Both the position numbers and the translations under genes were made by a program. The notes beneath the pieces were generated by a model. That model saw nothing but the letters and a program-made list of their open reading frames with translations. It was not told the DNA's origin and searched no databases. This document shows positions 34,701 through 44,020 of a stretch of DNA of 64,000 bases, one piece after another (position 1 is the first letter of the stretch; every line of letters starts with the position of its first letter). Source of the DNA: CAZFGK01 sp964518635 (GTDB lineage Bacteria > Zixibacteria > MSB-5A5 > GN15 > FEB-12); the NCBI GenBank assembly GCA_964518635.1, contig CAZFGK010000006.1, positions 1-64,000 on the forward strand, read 5' to 3'.

Positions 34701-35469
34701 TTCCGCCCGATTTGATCGCACCAGCGGCGCGATCGCCGATCTTGAGGAATGACATCAGGCCAGAGGACTGTCCACCGCCGGAGAGGCGTTCACCAAGTCC
34801 ACGGAGACTAGAGAAATTTGAACCGGTGCCGCTGCCATACTTGAAAAGACGGGCCTCACGCACCCAAAGGTCCATGATTCCGCCTTCATTGACGAGATCA
34901 TCAGAGACCGACTGAATAAAGCAGGCGTGTGGCTGCGGATGTTCGTAGGCATTTTTTGATTCCGTCAAAGCATGCGTGACGGGATCAACAAAGTAGTGCC
35001 CTTGCGGGGAGCCGCTGATGCCGTAGGCATAGTGTAATCCGGTGTTGAACCACTGCGGTGAATTTGGGGCTGCAATCTGATCGGCAAGCATGTAGCAGAG
35101 TTCATCATAGAAACTCTGGGCATCCGCCTTGGTATCGAAGTAGCCATGTTTCTCCCCCCAATGACGCCAGCAACCGGCGAGGCGATGGAAGACCTGACGG
35201 GCATCTGTCTCGCCACCTAAGAGCTGCTTGCCGTGGTTATCCATGATTGGCTTACCGAGAGAGTCCGATTGAGGGACTCCGGCTTTGCGGAAATATTTCT
35301 GGGCCAGAATATCAACCGCAACCTGCGACCAACGCTCAGGAACCATGACCTCTTCATGCTTGAAGATGGTCGTTCCGTCCGGATTTCTGATCTCTGATGT
35401 ACGAGGGGCAAACTCGATCTTCTGGTAGGGGGATTCCCCTTCTGCCGTGAAATAACGCTCGACCTTCAC
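31762..35469 (-). CDS. nrdJ: Adenosylcobalamin-dependent (class II) ribonucleotide reductase
   Basis: 1235 residues. Reduces ribonucleotides to deoxyribonucleotides with an adenosylcobalamin-derived radical, independent of oxygen. Seen: GSGTGSNFSSLRG, SNPCSEYMFLDDTACNLASI (active-site cysteine region), TGTIGLLMDCDTTGIEPDFA with KFKKLAGGGYFKIINQSVP, and a C-terminal ~200-residue extension with a DUF/TSCPD-like part (LYLRTGEYNDGTIGEIFLD) ending in a four-cysteine zinc-ribbon (CRECGSF, CLKCDTCGSTSGCS). This long type is typical of many environmental bacteria. The GTG at 35469 has AGGAGAGG 5 bases upstream. A ~237-base structured leader precedes the gene and a strong terminator follows. Confidence 0.97.
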   Translation of the reverse strand: MKVERYFTAEGESPYQKIEFAPRTSEIRNPDGTTIFKHEEVMVPERWSQVAVDILAQKYFRKAGVPQSDSLGKPIMDNHGKQLLGGETDARQVFHRLAGCWRHWGEKHGYFDTKADAQSFYDELCYMLADQIAAPNSPQWFNTGLHYAYGISGSPQGHYFVDPVTHALTESKNAYEHPQPHACFIQSVSDDLVNEGGIMDLWVREARLFKYGSGTGSNFSSLRGLGERLSGGGQSSGLMSFLKIGDRAAGAIKSGGTTRRAAKMVCLDLDHPDVIDFVDWKVIEEQKVAAMVAGSKIIRVRLKEIFEATKAEADHLELTDRCDPKKNDHLKDAIRLARRFAVPENYIKKVLDLAAQGVGTVDFISLDTGWESEAYVTVSGQNSNNSVRIPNEFFDKLQANENWDLISRTSGKPIRTIPATEMWEKICHAAWACADPGVQFDTTINEWHTCPEDGRINASNPCSEYMFLDDTACNLASINLMRLLDPVSGEFDIKGYQHAVRVWTMVLEISVLMASFPSRSIALKSYEFRTLGLGFANLGAMLMTLGIPYDSNRGYAWCGALSALLTGESYRTSAEMAKQLGPFPGYYRNREHMLRVMRNHRRAAFNVDKAEYEGLTVKPTGINPQYLPENLLQTARMSWEKALELGEVYGFRNAQVTVIAPTGTIGLLMDCDTTGIEPDFALVKFKKLAGGGYFKIINQSVPVALKRLGYRETEVIEIINYATGHKTLHRAPFINHESLRAKGFGDSELKMLEENLGSVFDISFAFNQYVLGKEFLTDTLGIEDHQLSSPDFSLLGELGFTKEQIEAANEFVCGTMTLEGAPHLKEAHLPIFDCANRCGRRGTRFIQVEAHIRMMGASQPFISGAISKTINMPSEATIDEVKKAYRLSWQTMNKAVALYRDGSKLSQPLSSSLLDRDEEEGQMTVEQAAGKMAERVVYRYLAKRRKLPNRRGGYTQKSVIGGHKLYLRTGEYNDGTIGEIFLDMHREGAAFRSLMNSFAIAVSLGLQHGVPLEEFVEAFLFSRFEPNGMVEGNKSIKMSTSIIDYIFRELAITYLGRNDLAHVNEDDLRNDTIGTPNEESIEFDSEEDLTDEISPLVAQARRPDSDIHTNRLNRLSQQGANGGNGHAAASVTSIATEGFLSHTTTHEGKGRHGQSISGSSAAASAPAATTVEFITATERAERVVAAKRTDRASEARLARLKGYEGDMCRECGSFTMVRNGTCLKCDTCGSTSGCS

Positions 35470-35706
35470 AAAACCTCTCCTACAATTCTCGGCCCATCAC
35501 ATTTTCCGGTGCCGATAGATAACCCCGCGAGTGAATTCACTCGCGGGGAGACAGCCATGTCGAATCGGGGAATAGGAACCCCGCAGGTCTCCGTACCCGC
35601 GTCAACCGATTCGTCCTTTTGGAGTTACTCTCTCTGAGGTCGAGAGCACCGACAAGTAATGCCGCTTTGATTTCTCTTGCGGCCCCACGTGGCGCTGTTC
35701 TCGACG
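35470..35706 (-). promoter_or_regulatory. Structured 5' leader of nrdJ (candidate cis-regulatory RNA)
   Basis: In the minus-strand transcript three nested or adjacent helices are visible: GTCGAG/CTCGAC (35705-35700 with 35644-35639), CGAATCGG/CCGATTCG (35613-35606 with 35568-35561) enclosing two smaller stems (GCGGGT/ACCTGC, GGGG/CCCC), and a perfect 13-base hairpin CCCCGCGAGTGAA/TTCACTCGCGGGG (35523-35548) 50 bases before the start codon. It lacks the conserved cobalamin-riboswitch boxes as far as can be seen. Structured RNAs upstream of nrdJ are known from metagenomic comparisons; whether this is one of them is open. Confidence 0.5.
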
Positions 35707-35712
35707 CCAGAC

Positions 35713-35741
35713 ACAATATCTAGTGGCCAAAACAGAGCCAA
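35713..35741 (-). promoter_or_regulatory. Probable nrdJ promoter
   Basis: Minus strand: TTGGCT, 17-base spacer, TATTGT; predicted start near 35706, giving the structured leader above. Confidence 0.4.
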
Positions 35742-36319
35742 CCACAAAAAATTGTGTTTTCTGATAATAACTCCTATCTGATTGATAGACATAGGAGTAA
35801 TATTTTTTCTCTGTATTGAGCCATTTGGAGCGGAGTCTGCTATGTATGAATTTTTGGTGAGGATGGAATTGTAACCACTTGTAGGACAACAAATAGTGAT
35901 AGTTGAGAAAGTTATCCACCAATTGAGAAAAAGGTGTTATTGCCGATGTGAGTTACTTCCTATTGAAAGACAACATGTTAGGAGTAATAGATATGACGAA
36001 CTGGGGATAACTTCTCATTCAATGTGGATTTCTAACGAGCTGAGAAGGGGATTGCCGGGTAGTTCTTTTATATGGGAGAGCAAGGGTCAGGATACTCGCT
36101 GTTTGCCACTTTCTCAGGCTTTGGCTGAATAGTGATCGTTCCAGTGTGTTCTTTTGGGCAGGGTTTCTTCAATAGATTGAAAGAAAGATGACCATTTCGT
36201 TTCGTGAAAAGATTCACAAGGAATACTGTCACGGGAAGCAGAAGTAGTGTGCTCGGCAGTAAAGTTCCCCCCGAATACTCAGAAAGCATTTTTTAGGTTG
36301 AAAGAAATCGACTGGTGAG
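35742..36319. other. AT-rich intergenic stretch between nrdJ and ctaB
   Basis: 578 bases with no well-supported gene. It contains a hairpin ACTCCTAT/ATAGGAGT with a nested CTATC/GATAG stem followed by AATATTTTTT on the plus strand (35770-35808), which looks like a plus-strand terminator without an obvious upstream gene, and a weak minus-strand frame at 36068-36289. Confidence 0.6.
36068..36289 (-). CDS. Possible small membrane protein (73 residues)
   Basis: ATG-initiated frame with one hydrophobic segment (TLLPSTLLLLPVTVFLVNLF, residues ~9-28) and a hydrophilic tail with two Cys. No ribosome-binding site and no recognised family; divergent from ctaB. Could be spurious. Confidence 0.22.
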   Translation of the reverse strand: MLSEYSGGTLLPSTLLLLPVTVFLVNLFTKRNGHLSFNLLKKPCPKEHTGTITIQPKPEKVANSEYPDPCSPI

Positions 36320-37222
36320 ATGGGGATTGTCATACTATGCTTGCCCGCGATGTCAGTCCTTCTTCGCGATCTTCTGCAACTTACCAAGCCGACTATCATG
36401 CTACTCGTTCTCTTCACCGGAGCGACTGCGCTGGTTGTCGAGGGGAGTCTTCTGGCACAGCCGGGGCTGTTCTGGCTCTTTATGCTTGGTCTTTTCCTGA
36501 CTGGCGGAGCGGCCAATGCCCTCAATCAATATTTTGAGCGAGAGATAGATGCCCGAATGTCACGCACGGCGAAACGTCGTCCCCTTCCATTGCAGCGGCT
36601 TTCACCGGCAGCGGCACTGGTTTTTTCGGTGAGTATCGGCGTGGCCGGGGTACTCATTCTTGGCTATTTCTTTCATCTCTCGGTCGCGATTTTGTCTGCG
36701 GCGACGATTCTCTTTTATAGTCATATATATACTCTCTGGCTTAAACCAACTACTTCGCAGAATATCGTCATCGGTGGCGCGGCTGGCGCGATGGCACCAA
36801 TTGGTGCCTGGATGGCATCGACTGGTGCGATCTCCTGGTTTTCCTTCCTCATGTTCCTGATCATCTTTCTCTGGACACCGCCACATTTCTGGGCGTTGGC
36901 GATTTTTTGTAAAGATGATTATGTGAAAGCAAAGCTCCCGATGTTGCCGGTGGTGAAGGGGGATAAGGAGACTCGTCGTCAGATGTTGATGTACTCTGTA
37001 CTGATGATCGCGAGTTCACTTGCCTGTCTGTTTGTCGGAGCTGGCTGGATTTTCGGCGTTGCCGCGGTTGGACTGGGGGGATTTTTTCTCAGATCAGTGT
37101 GGGCAGACTGGAAAACGCAGACAGATGCAAGTGCGAAGCGAGTGTTTTGGCATTCGATCATCTACCTGTTCGCGCTGTTTACGGCAATGATGCTCGACGC
37201 AGTTGTGATTCGTCTCAGTTAG
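36320..37222 (+). CDS. ctaB: Protoheme IX farnesyltransferase (heme O synthase)
   Basis: 300 residues, UbiA superfamily with about nine membrane helices. Farnesylates heme B to heme O, the first step to heme A for the oxidase downstream. Seen: LLQLTKPTIMLLVLFTGATA, the Asp-rich motif NALNQYFEREIDARMSRTAKRRPLP, the second motif YTLWLKPTTSQNIVIGGAAG, and LWTPPHFWALAIFCKDDY which is diagnostic for CtaB/CyoE. Two starts are possible: ATG at 36320 or ATG at 36350 (MSVLLRDLLQLTKP); the shorter form fits the family start better, neither has a good ribosome-binding site. First gene of the respiratory locus, separated from actA by 433 bases with a promoter. Confidence 0.94.
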   Translation: MGIVILCLPAMSVLLRDLLQLTKPTIMLLVLFTGATALVVEGSLLAQPGLFWLFMLGLFLTGGAANALNQYFEREIDARMSRTAKRRPLPLQRLSPAAALVFSVSIGVAGVLILGYFFHLSVAILSAATILFYSHIYTLWLKPTTSQNIVIGGAAGAMAPIGAWMASTGAISWFSFLMFLIIFLWTPPHFWALAIFCKDDYVKAKLPMLPVVKGDKETRRQMLMYSVLMIASSLACLFVGAGWIFGVAAVGLGGFFLRSVWADWKTQTDASAKRVFWHSIIYLFALFTAMMLDAVVIRLS

Positions 37223-37655
37223 TTTCGTTTGCGCACACGCTTTTGATCAAGGGAGAGCTGCTTGATCGTAACATTCTTGCACCTCTATCAACACGCATTT
37301 GAAACCAACTTTCATTCAGTATTGTGGATAACCGACTGATAGTACGAGCTCGTTAATCTTGACGATACTGTCAAAATTTCGGCGAAGCTGAGTTGATAGA
37401 TTGCTTATTGAGCGAGTGAGTCGACAGAATCTTTTTTCCATAAGTATCAAAAACAGAGAATTGAGGCAGTGCTTGACGTTGACACCCATAGAAGGTGCCG
37501 ATATATTCGCGCCGCGAATGATAGCTGGAGATCACCTCGTCTTATTTGAAACTTCTGCGCTGACTCGGTTCAACATGATTGAACTGAGGAGCTTTTCTGC
37601 TTGTGAATTTCGTAACAAGCAGGTGCAGACTAACATGGATTGGTGCCGCTGATCC
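37223..37655. other. Intergenic region upstream of the act-cta operon
   Basis: 433 bases holding a near-consensus promoter (37479-37507) and an untranslated leader of about 140 bases before actA. A plus-strand frame at 37401-37652 has no family similarity and spans the promoter, so it is not called. Confidence 0.7.
37479..37507 (+). promoter_or_regulatory. Sigma70-like promoter of the act-cta operon
   Basis: TTGACA (37479-37484), 17-base spacer, TATATT (37502-37507). The -35 box is consensus and the -10 differs by one base. The start would lie near 37514, about 140 bases before actA, and could drive the ~15 kb respiratory operon. Confidence 0.75.
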
Positions 37656-38303
37656 ATGGCTCAGATTTTTCCAAAATCAGCGAACCGTCTCCCCTTACTC
37701 ACCGTAGCCCTTGCCGGATTTCTCTTAGTCGGTGCAGTCGGCGGCGTCTGGTATTATGGATCGCCGCAGTACACTGATGTTGGCTATCGCCCACATCAAC
37801 CAGTTGCCTACAGTCATAAGCTTCATGCCGGTGATCTGGGCATTGATTGTCGTTATTGTCATACCACCGTCGAGACTTCTGCCAAGGCGAATGTCCCGCC
37901 GACAAGCACCTGCATGAATTGCCATACGATTATTAAGACTGAGAGTGAAAAGCTCACCATGATTCGCTCCAGCTATAGCGACACCATTCCGATGGAGTGG
38001 GTGAAAGTTCACGATCTGCCGGACTACGCTTATTTCAATCATGGTGTTCATGTACGCGCCGGAGTTGGCTGCTATTCCTGTCATGGAAATGTGGCGGAGA
38101 TGGAAGAGGTCACTCAGGTGTCATCACTCTCGATGGGCTGGTGTCTTGATTGTCATCGGAATCCGGATCAGCATCTTCGACCAGTCAGCGAAGTAACCAA
38201 TATGTACTATGTTCCGCCGGCCGATCAGGCGGCATTTGCAGCTGCACAAAAAGCAGCACTTAACCTCAATCCACCCGAAAACTGCACGGCGTGTCACCGC
38301 TGA
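37656..38303 (+). CDS. actA: Alternative complex III subunit A, pentaheme cytochrome c
   Basis: 215 residues with an N-terminal membrane anchor (LLTVALAGFLLVGAVGGVWY) and five CxxCH heme sites: CRYCH, CMNCH, CYSCH, CLDCH and CTACH, the last directly at the C-terminus. The pentaheme ActA is the membrane-anchored periplasmic electron exit of alternative complex III, a quinol:cytochrome c/oxidase oxidoreductase that replaces bc1. FSHKLHAGD-like segments (VAYSHKLHAGDLGIDCRYCH) supply the distal histidines. It heads the cluster in the standard order act A-B-C-D-E-F. No strong ribosome-binding site precedes the ATG. Confidence 0.95.
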   Translation: MAQIFPKSANRLPLLTVALAGFLLVGAVGGVWYYGSPQYTDVGYRPHQPVAYSHKLHAGDLGIDCRYCHTTVETSAKANVPPTSTCMNCHTIIKTESEKLTMIRSSYSDTIPMEWVKVHDLPDYAYFNHGVHVRAGVGCYSCHGNVAEMEEVTQVSSLSMGWCLDCHRNPDQHLRPVSEVTNMYYVPPADQAAFAAAQKAALNLNPPENCTACHR

Positions 38304-38339
38304 TGCAACCGAAACGATTGAGGAAATAGGATAGACCGC

Positions 38340-41300
38340 ATGTCACTGCCGAAGAACGAACAAACCCATCCGCTGCCGAAGGATTACTGGCGCTCACTCG
38401 ATGAGCTTGCCGATACTCAATCCTTCCGTGAGTTCCTTCATCGTGAGTTCCCGAAAGGGACGATGGAGATGGTGGCAGAGAGCTCGCAGGCAGCTGCCGC
38501 GGATGCTTCTTCTTCTCCGGCTCATGATCAGGTTACCGCATTTTCCCGTCGAGATTTTCTCACCATCATGGGGGCGTCCTTTGCACTTGCCGGATTGACC
38601 TCCTGTCGGCGACCGGTTGAGACAATTGTCCCGCATGTCAATCTCCCTGAGTCGTACGATCCGGGTGTGCCGGAATATTATGCGACCTCCATGCCATATC
38701 GTGGCGGTGCGATTCCACTCTTGGTGAAGAGCACCGATGGTCGCCCGACCAAGATCGAAGGAAACCCCGAGCATCCGTCATCGCGCGGGAAATCGAATCT
38801 TTTTGCGCAGGCCTCAATCTTAAATCTATATGATCCCGATCGTTCGAAAGTGACTCGTCAGGGGGATCAGGAATCGACACTATCCGCTTTTCAAACTGCG
38901 TGGATAGCCGAAGGACTGAAGCTCGATGCCACAAAAGGGGCGGGGCTTGCCATTCTTGCCGAGCCGACCGGATCCCCATCGATGCTTCGCGCGCGGGATG
39001 CGATTCTGCAGCGATTCCCGATGGCGAAATGGGTGAGCTTTGCTCCGATTTCGAACGCAAATGCTCGCGCTGGATTCAAGCTCGCGACAGGGAAAGAACT
39101 ATTTGCTCATTACACACTTTCACAGGCGAAAGTGATTCTTTCGGTCGGTGCAGATTTTCTGATGCATGAGACCGATGATATTCGTCTGGCGCAGGAGTTT
39201 GTCGCGGGACGAAAAGTCATGTTACAGTCTGATGACATGAACCGTCTCTATGCCGTTGAATCTGCCTACACCGTAACCGGTGCTCAGGCGGATCATCGTC
39301 TTCGATTGAAACCATCTGAATTTCGCGGCTTCCTTGTCGCGCTTGCGCAGCAACTCGCAGCGCGAGGTGTGCAGGTCGACGGTATCGCCGGATTGGCTGC
39401 AACGAATATCGATTCTTTTGGCGGGAAATTCCTGACTGCATTGGCAGATGAATTAGTCGCACGACGGTCATCCTCTGCGATTCTCGCCGGATGGACTCTC
39501 GGCGTTGCTGAGCATGCCCTCGTAATGTCGATCAATACTGCATTGGGGAATGTCGGGTCAACTGTCACCTATCAGGACGCATCATCAAAGACAGAATCTG
39601 AACTCGCTGCACTGACACAGCTTGCCAGCGACATGCAGGCCGGTCAGATCACTCATCTGTTTTGTCTCGGAACGAATCCGGTCTATCATGCACCGGCGAA
39701 TCTTGATTTTGCGACGAAGCTTGCAAAAGTTCCATTCAGTGTGACAGTAGCAGAGTTAGTGGATGAAACATCCCAGCGCAGCAGTTGGCATATCCCTAAG
39801 TCTCATTATCTCGAAAGCTGGGGGGATGTCCGCGGATTTGACGGCACCCTCTCAATCGTGCAGCCGTTGATTGCACCATTATATGCATCACTCTCCCCAC
39901 TTGAAGTCGCGATGCAGATTGCCGGGGTAGCTGGCACTGCAGTCGATTATGTGAAGCAGAGCTGGCAGGCAGTTTTGCCGACAATCGGATTTGATTCCGG
40001 CTGGCGCAAAGTGCTTCATGATGGTCTCCTTGTCGGGACTGCATCACCTGTGGTGCAATATACTCTTGATGCCGCCTCGATTGCTACCTCTTTAGCCACG
40101 CCGGCATTGCAAGGTTCTGGATTGGAGCTTTGTTTTGTTGAGTCAAAGACCGGTGACGGAGAGTTCGCAAATAATGGCTGGTTGCAGGAGCTTTCTGATC
40201 CGATTACAAAAGTCACGTGGGATAATCCTGCGACTCTCAGCTATCGCACGGCGAAAGAGCTTGGAATCCACAGCGGCGATCTGATGATTCTCGAAGTTGC
40301 TGGACAACGACTCGAAATTGCCGCCTGGGTATCGCCGGGGCAGTCGGATGGAGTGATTGTCCTTCCGTTAGGAAATGGTCGCACCATCGGAAAAGTCGCG
40401 ACCGGGCACGGTTTCAATACCTATGCCGTCCGCACGTCTGATTCATTCACCGGCGTGATCACTGCATCAGTCTCCAAGGGGAGCGGCACTCACAAGATCG
40501 CGCAGACTCAAGAGCACGGAACAATGGGTGGGTTTAAGCTAGGTGACGAAAATCAGGATGAAGACAAACGTCCAATCGTTCGTGAAACCACGCTTGCAGC
40601 ATATAAAAAAGAGGCCCGCTTTTTCCCTGAGCCGATTCCGACACCACCGCTGAAATCTCTCTGGACCGATCATGCCTATGATACTGGCTATCAATGGGGG
40701 ATGGTGATCGATCTGAACAGCTGCTTCGGATGCAGCGCCTGTTCGGTCGCCTGTCAGAGTGAAAATAATATTCCGGTAGTCGGCAAAGAACAGGTCGATA
40801 AAGGGCGCGAGATGCACTGGATTCGGGTTGATCGCTATTACTCGGGCGATCTTGATACACCGGAGATGTCGGTGACTCCTGTCCCCTGTATGCATTGCGA
40901 AACTGCCCCTTGCGAATCAGTCTGTCCGGTAAATGCGACGGTGCATGATCCTGAAGGGCTAAACGGGATGGCATACAATCGTTGTATCGGGACCCGCTAT
41001 TGCTCAAATAATTGTCCTTACAAGGTTCGCCGTTTCAATTTCTTCAATTACACCAGCGAACTGCCAGAGACACTCAAGATGGTACAGAATCCGGATGTGA
41101 CCGTCCGTTTCCGTGGTGTCATGGAAAAATGTACTTACTGCACGCAGCGTATTTCTCTGGCGCGCATTGCTGCCAAGAAGGACGGCGTCCGTATAAGTGA
41201 CGACCGCCTGCAGACCGCCTGTCAGCAGGCCTGTCCGGCAGGGGCAATTACATTCGGTGATATTCTGAATCCGGCAAGCAAGGTAAGCGAGCTTCGCAAC

Positions 41301-41401
41301 GTGAATCGTAACTATGCTATGCTCGGCGAGCTTCATACCAAGCCGCGCACGACCTATCTTGCTCGTCTGCGAAATCCGAATCCTGCGCTGGAGGTGGCTT
41401 G

Positions 41402-41402
<1 letters not shown>
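38340..41402 (+). CDS. actB: Alternative complex III subunit B, molybdopterin-like iron-sulfur protein
   Basis: 1020 residues. A Tat signal is placed internally at ~75-95 (SRRDFLTIMGASFALAGLTSC), as in other ActB proteins, with ~75 residues before it. Residues ~100-760 resemble the molybdopterin oxidoreductase fold but ActB binds no molybdenum; the C-terminal ~250 residues are a ferredoxin-like subunit with four cysteine clusters: CFGCSACSVACQSENN, CMHCETAPCESVCP, CIGTRYCSNNCPYKVRRFNF and CTYCTQR with CQQACPAGA, for three 4Fe-4S and one 3Fe-4S type cluster. It carries electrons from quinol to ActA. ActC starts within its stop codon (TGATG). Confidence 0.96.
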
Positions 41403-42802
<1,400 letters not shown>

Positions 42803-42803
42803 A

Positions 42804-43373
42804 ATGGCTGCCCACATGACACCAGCTGCAACGCAGAAAAGTGAGATGACCTACGCCGTACTCGGTGAGTTTGCCGACCCAACTTCCCTCATGCAGGCAG
42901 CTGAAAAAGTACGAGATGCCGGTTATCGTGATTTCGATTGTCATTCGCCGTTCCCGATTCACGGAATGGATGCGGCCATGGGACTGAAACGTTCGCCGGT
43001 AGGCTATATCGCCGGAATCACCGCCTTTCTCTTGGGCTCTGGTGCGATGGCACTGCAGCTCTGGATTAATACCGTCGACTACAAGCTGGTCATTGCCGGG
43101 AAGCCATTCTCGTCGGTTCCGGCTTTCATTATCGTGACCTTCGGTGTCACGATTCTCGGAGCAGCACTTGGCGCAGTCTTTGGGATGTTTATCTGCAATC
43201 GTCTGCCGCAGCCATTTCATGGATTGTTCTATTCAGAGCGATTCCAAAAGGCGACCAATGACGGTTTCTTTGTTTCGATTGACGCGACTGATCCGAAATT
43301 TGATTCGCAGCGAGTGAGTGATTTTCTTCGCTCTATTGGAAGCAGTCATGTCGAAGTGGTGCGTGGAGAATGA
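42804..43373 (+). CDS. actD: Alternative complex III subunit D (DUF3341)
   Basis: 189 residues. DUF3341 protein: TYAVLGEFADPTSLMQAAEK, YRDFDCHSPFPIHGMDAAMG and LKRSPVGYIAGITAF, two central membrane helices, then the LPQPFHGLFYSERFQKATND block and a cytoplasmic ferredoxin-like end. ActD is a structural membrane subunit of alternative complex III that contacts ActC. ATG at 42804 (MAAHMTPAAT) is one base after the actC stop with GGGGAGAAG upstream; an earlier ATG at 42780 overlaps actC and is less likely. Confidence 0.95.
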   Translation: MAAHMTPAATQKSEMTYAVLGEFADPTSLMQAAEKVRDAGYRDFDCHSPFPIHGMDAAMGLKRSPVGYIAGITAFLLGSGAMALQLWINTVDYKLVIAGKPFSSVPAFIIVTFGVTILGAALGAVFGMFICNRLPQPFHGLFYSERFQKATNDGFFVSIDATDPKFDSQRVSDFLRSIGSSHVEVVRGE

Positions 43374-44020
43374 AGATGCGTAGTAATCGTCAATTCGTTC
43401 TCTTCCTTCTGGCAGCTCTGATCTTGATGATTGCTGGTTGTGCGCGAGAGATGCCATCCGAAAAGAGTGCGATTCATTTGAATCCGAATATGGATGACCA
43501 GCCGCGCTATAAGACTCAGGGGAAGAGTGCATTCTTTGCTGACGGCTCCTCCATGCGTGAACCGGTCGCCGGAACGGTTGCTCGTGGACAGTTGAATGCA
43601 GATATGCGCCTGCATACCGGGCTTGAAGCGAACGGAGATACAGTCAAAGTGATGCCGGTGCCGGTCACACCTGAGCTGATCGCGCGAGGAAAAGAACGAT
43701 ACAATATTTATTGTCAGCCCTGTCACGGGCAGATGGGCAGTGATGCCCTCAAAGGGATCGTAGTGCAGCGAGGCATGCTTCCGCCGCCTGCTTATACCGA
43801 AGAGCGACTTCGACTCGCACCGGACGGGCACTTTTTCAGTGTGATTACCAACGGCAAAGGAAATATGCGACCGTACAAGTATCAGATTCCGGTCGAAGAT
43901 CGTTGGGCGATCATTGCCTACGTGCGTGTGCTCCAAAAAAGCCAGTTCGCGCCGATGGAAGCGGTCCCGATGCCTGAGCGAACGAAGATGTCCAGCGCAG
44001 GAAGCGGAGGAGTGCAGTGA
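43370..44020 (+). CDS. actE: Alternative complex III subunit E, monoheme lipoprotein cytochrome c
   Basis: 216 residues. Signal peptide with lipobox LMIAGC (Cys about residue 24) so the protein is lipid-anchored on the periplasmic side. The mature part has one heme site CQPCHGQMG in KERYNIYCQPCHGQMG and a later Met-bearing segment (GKGNMRPYKYQIP) for the sixth ligand. ActE passes electrons on from the complex. The ATG at 43370 overlaps the actD stop; a second ATG at 43376 has better GGAG spacing (7 bases) and may be the true start. Confidence 0.94.
   Translation: MKMRSNRQFVLFLLAALILMIAGCAREMPSEKSAIHLNPNMDDQPRYKTQGKSAFFADGSSMREPVAGTVARGQLNADMRLHTGLEANGDTVKVMPVPVTPELIARGKERYNIYCQPCHGQMGSDALKGIVVQRGMLPPPAYTEERLRLAPDGHFFSVITNGKGNMRPYKYQIPVEDRWAIIAYVRVLQKSQFAPMEAVPMPERTKMSSAGSGGVQ

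Noticed and set aside
33595..34752. 385-codon plus-strand frame
   Set aside because: Antisense to nrdJ, whose minus-strand protein is unmistakable; no family similarity.
35470..35706. Classical cobalamin riboswitch, tmRNA, RNase P or SRP RNA
   Set aside because: The conserved boxes of these RNAs could not be found on either strand; only a generic structured leader is claimed.
35602..35922. 106-codon minus-strand frame upstream of nrdJ
   Set aside because: It overlaps the predicted promoter and the structured leader, with no family similarity.
37401..37652. 83-codon plus-strand frame before actA
   Set aside because: It spans the near-consensus promoter at 37479-37507 and has no ribosome-binding site.
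43346..43936. 196-codon minus-strand frame
   Set aside because: Antisense to actE; no ribosome-binding site or family.
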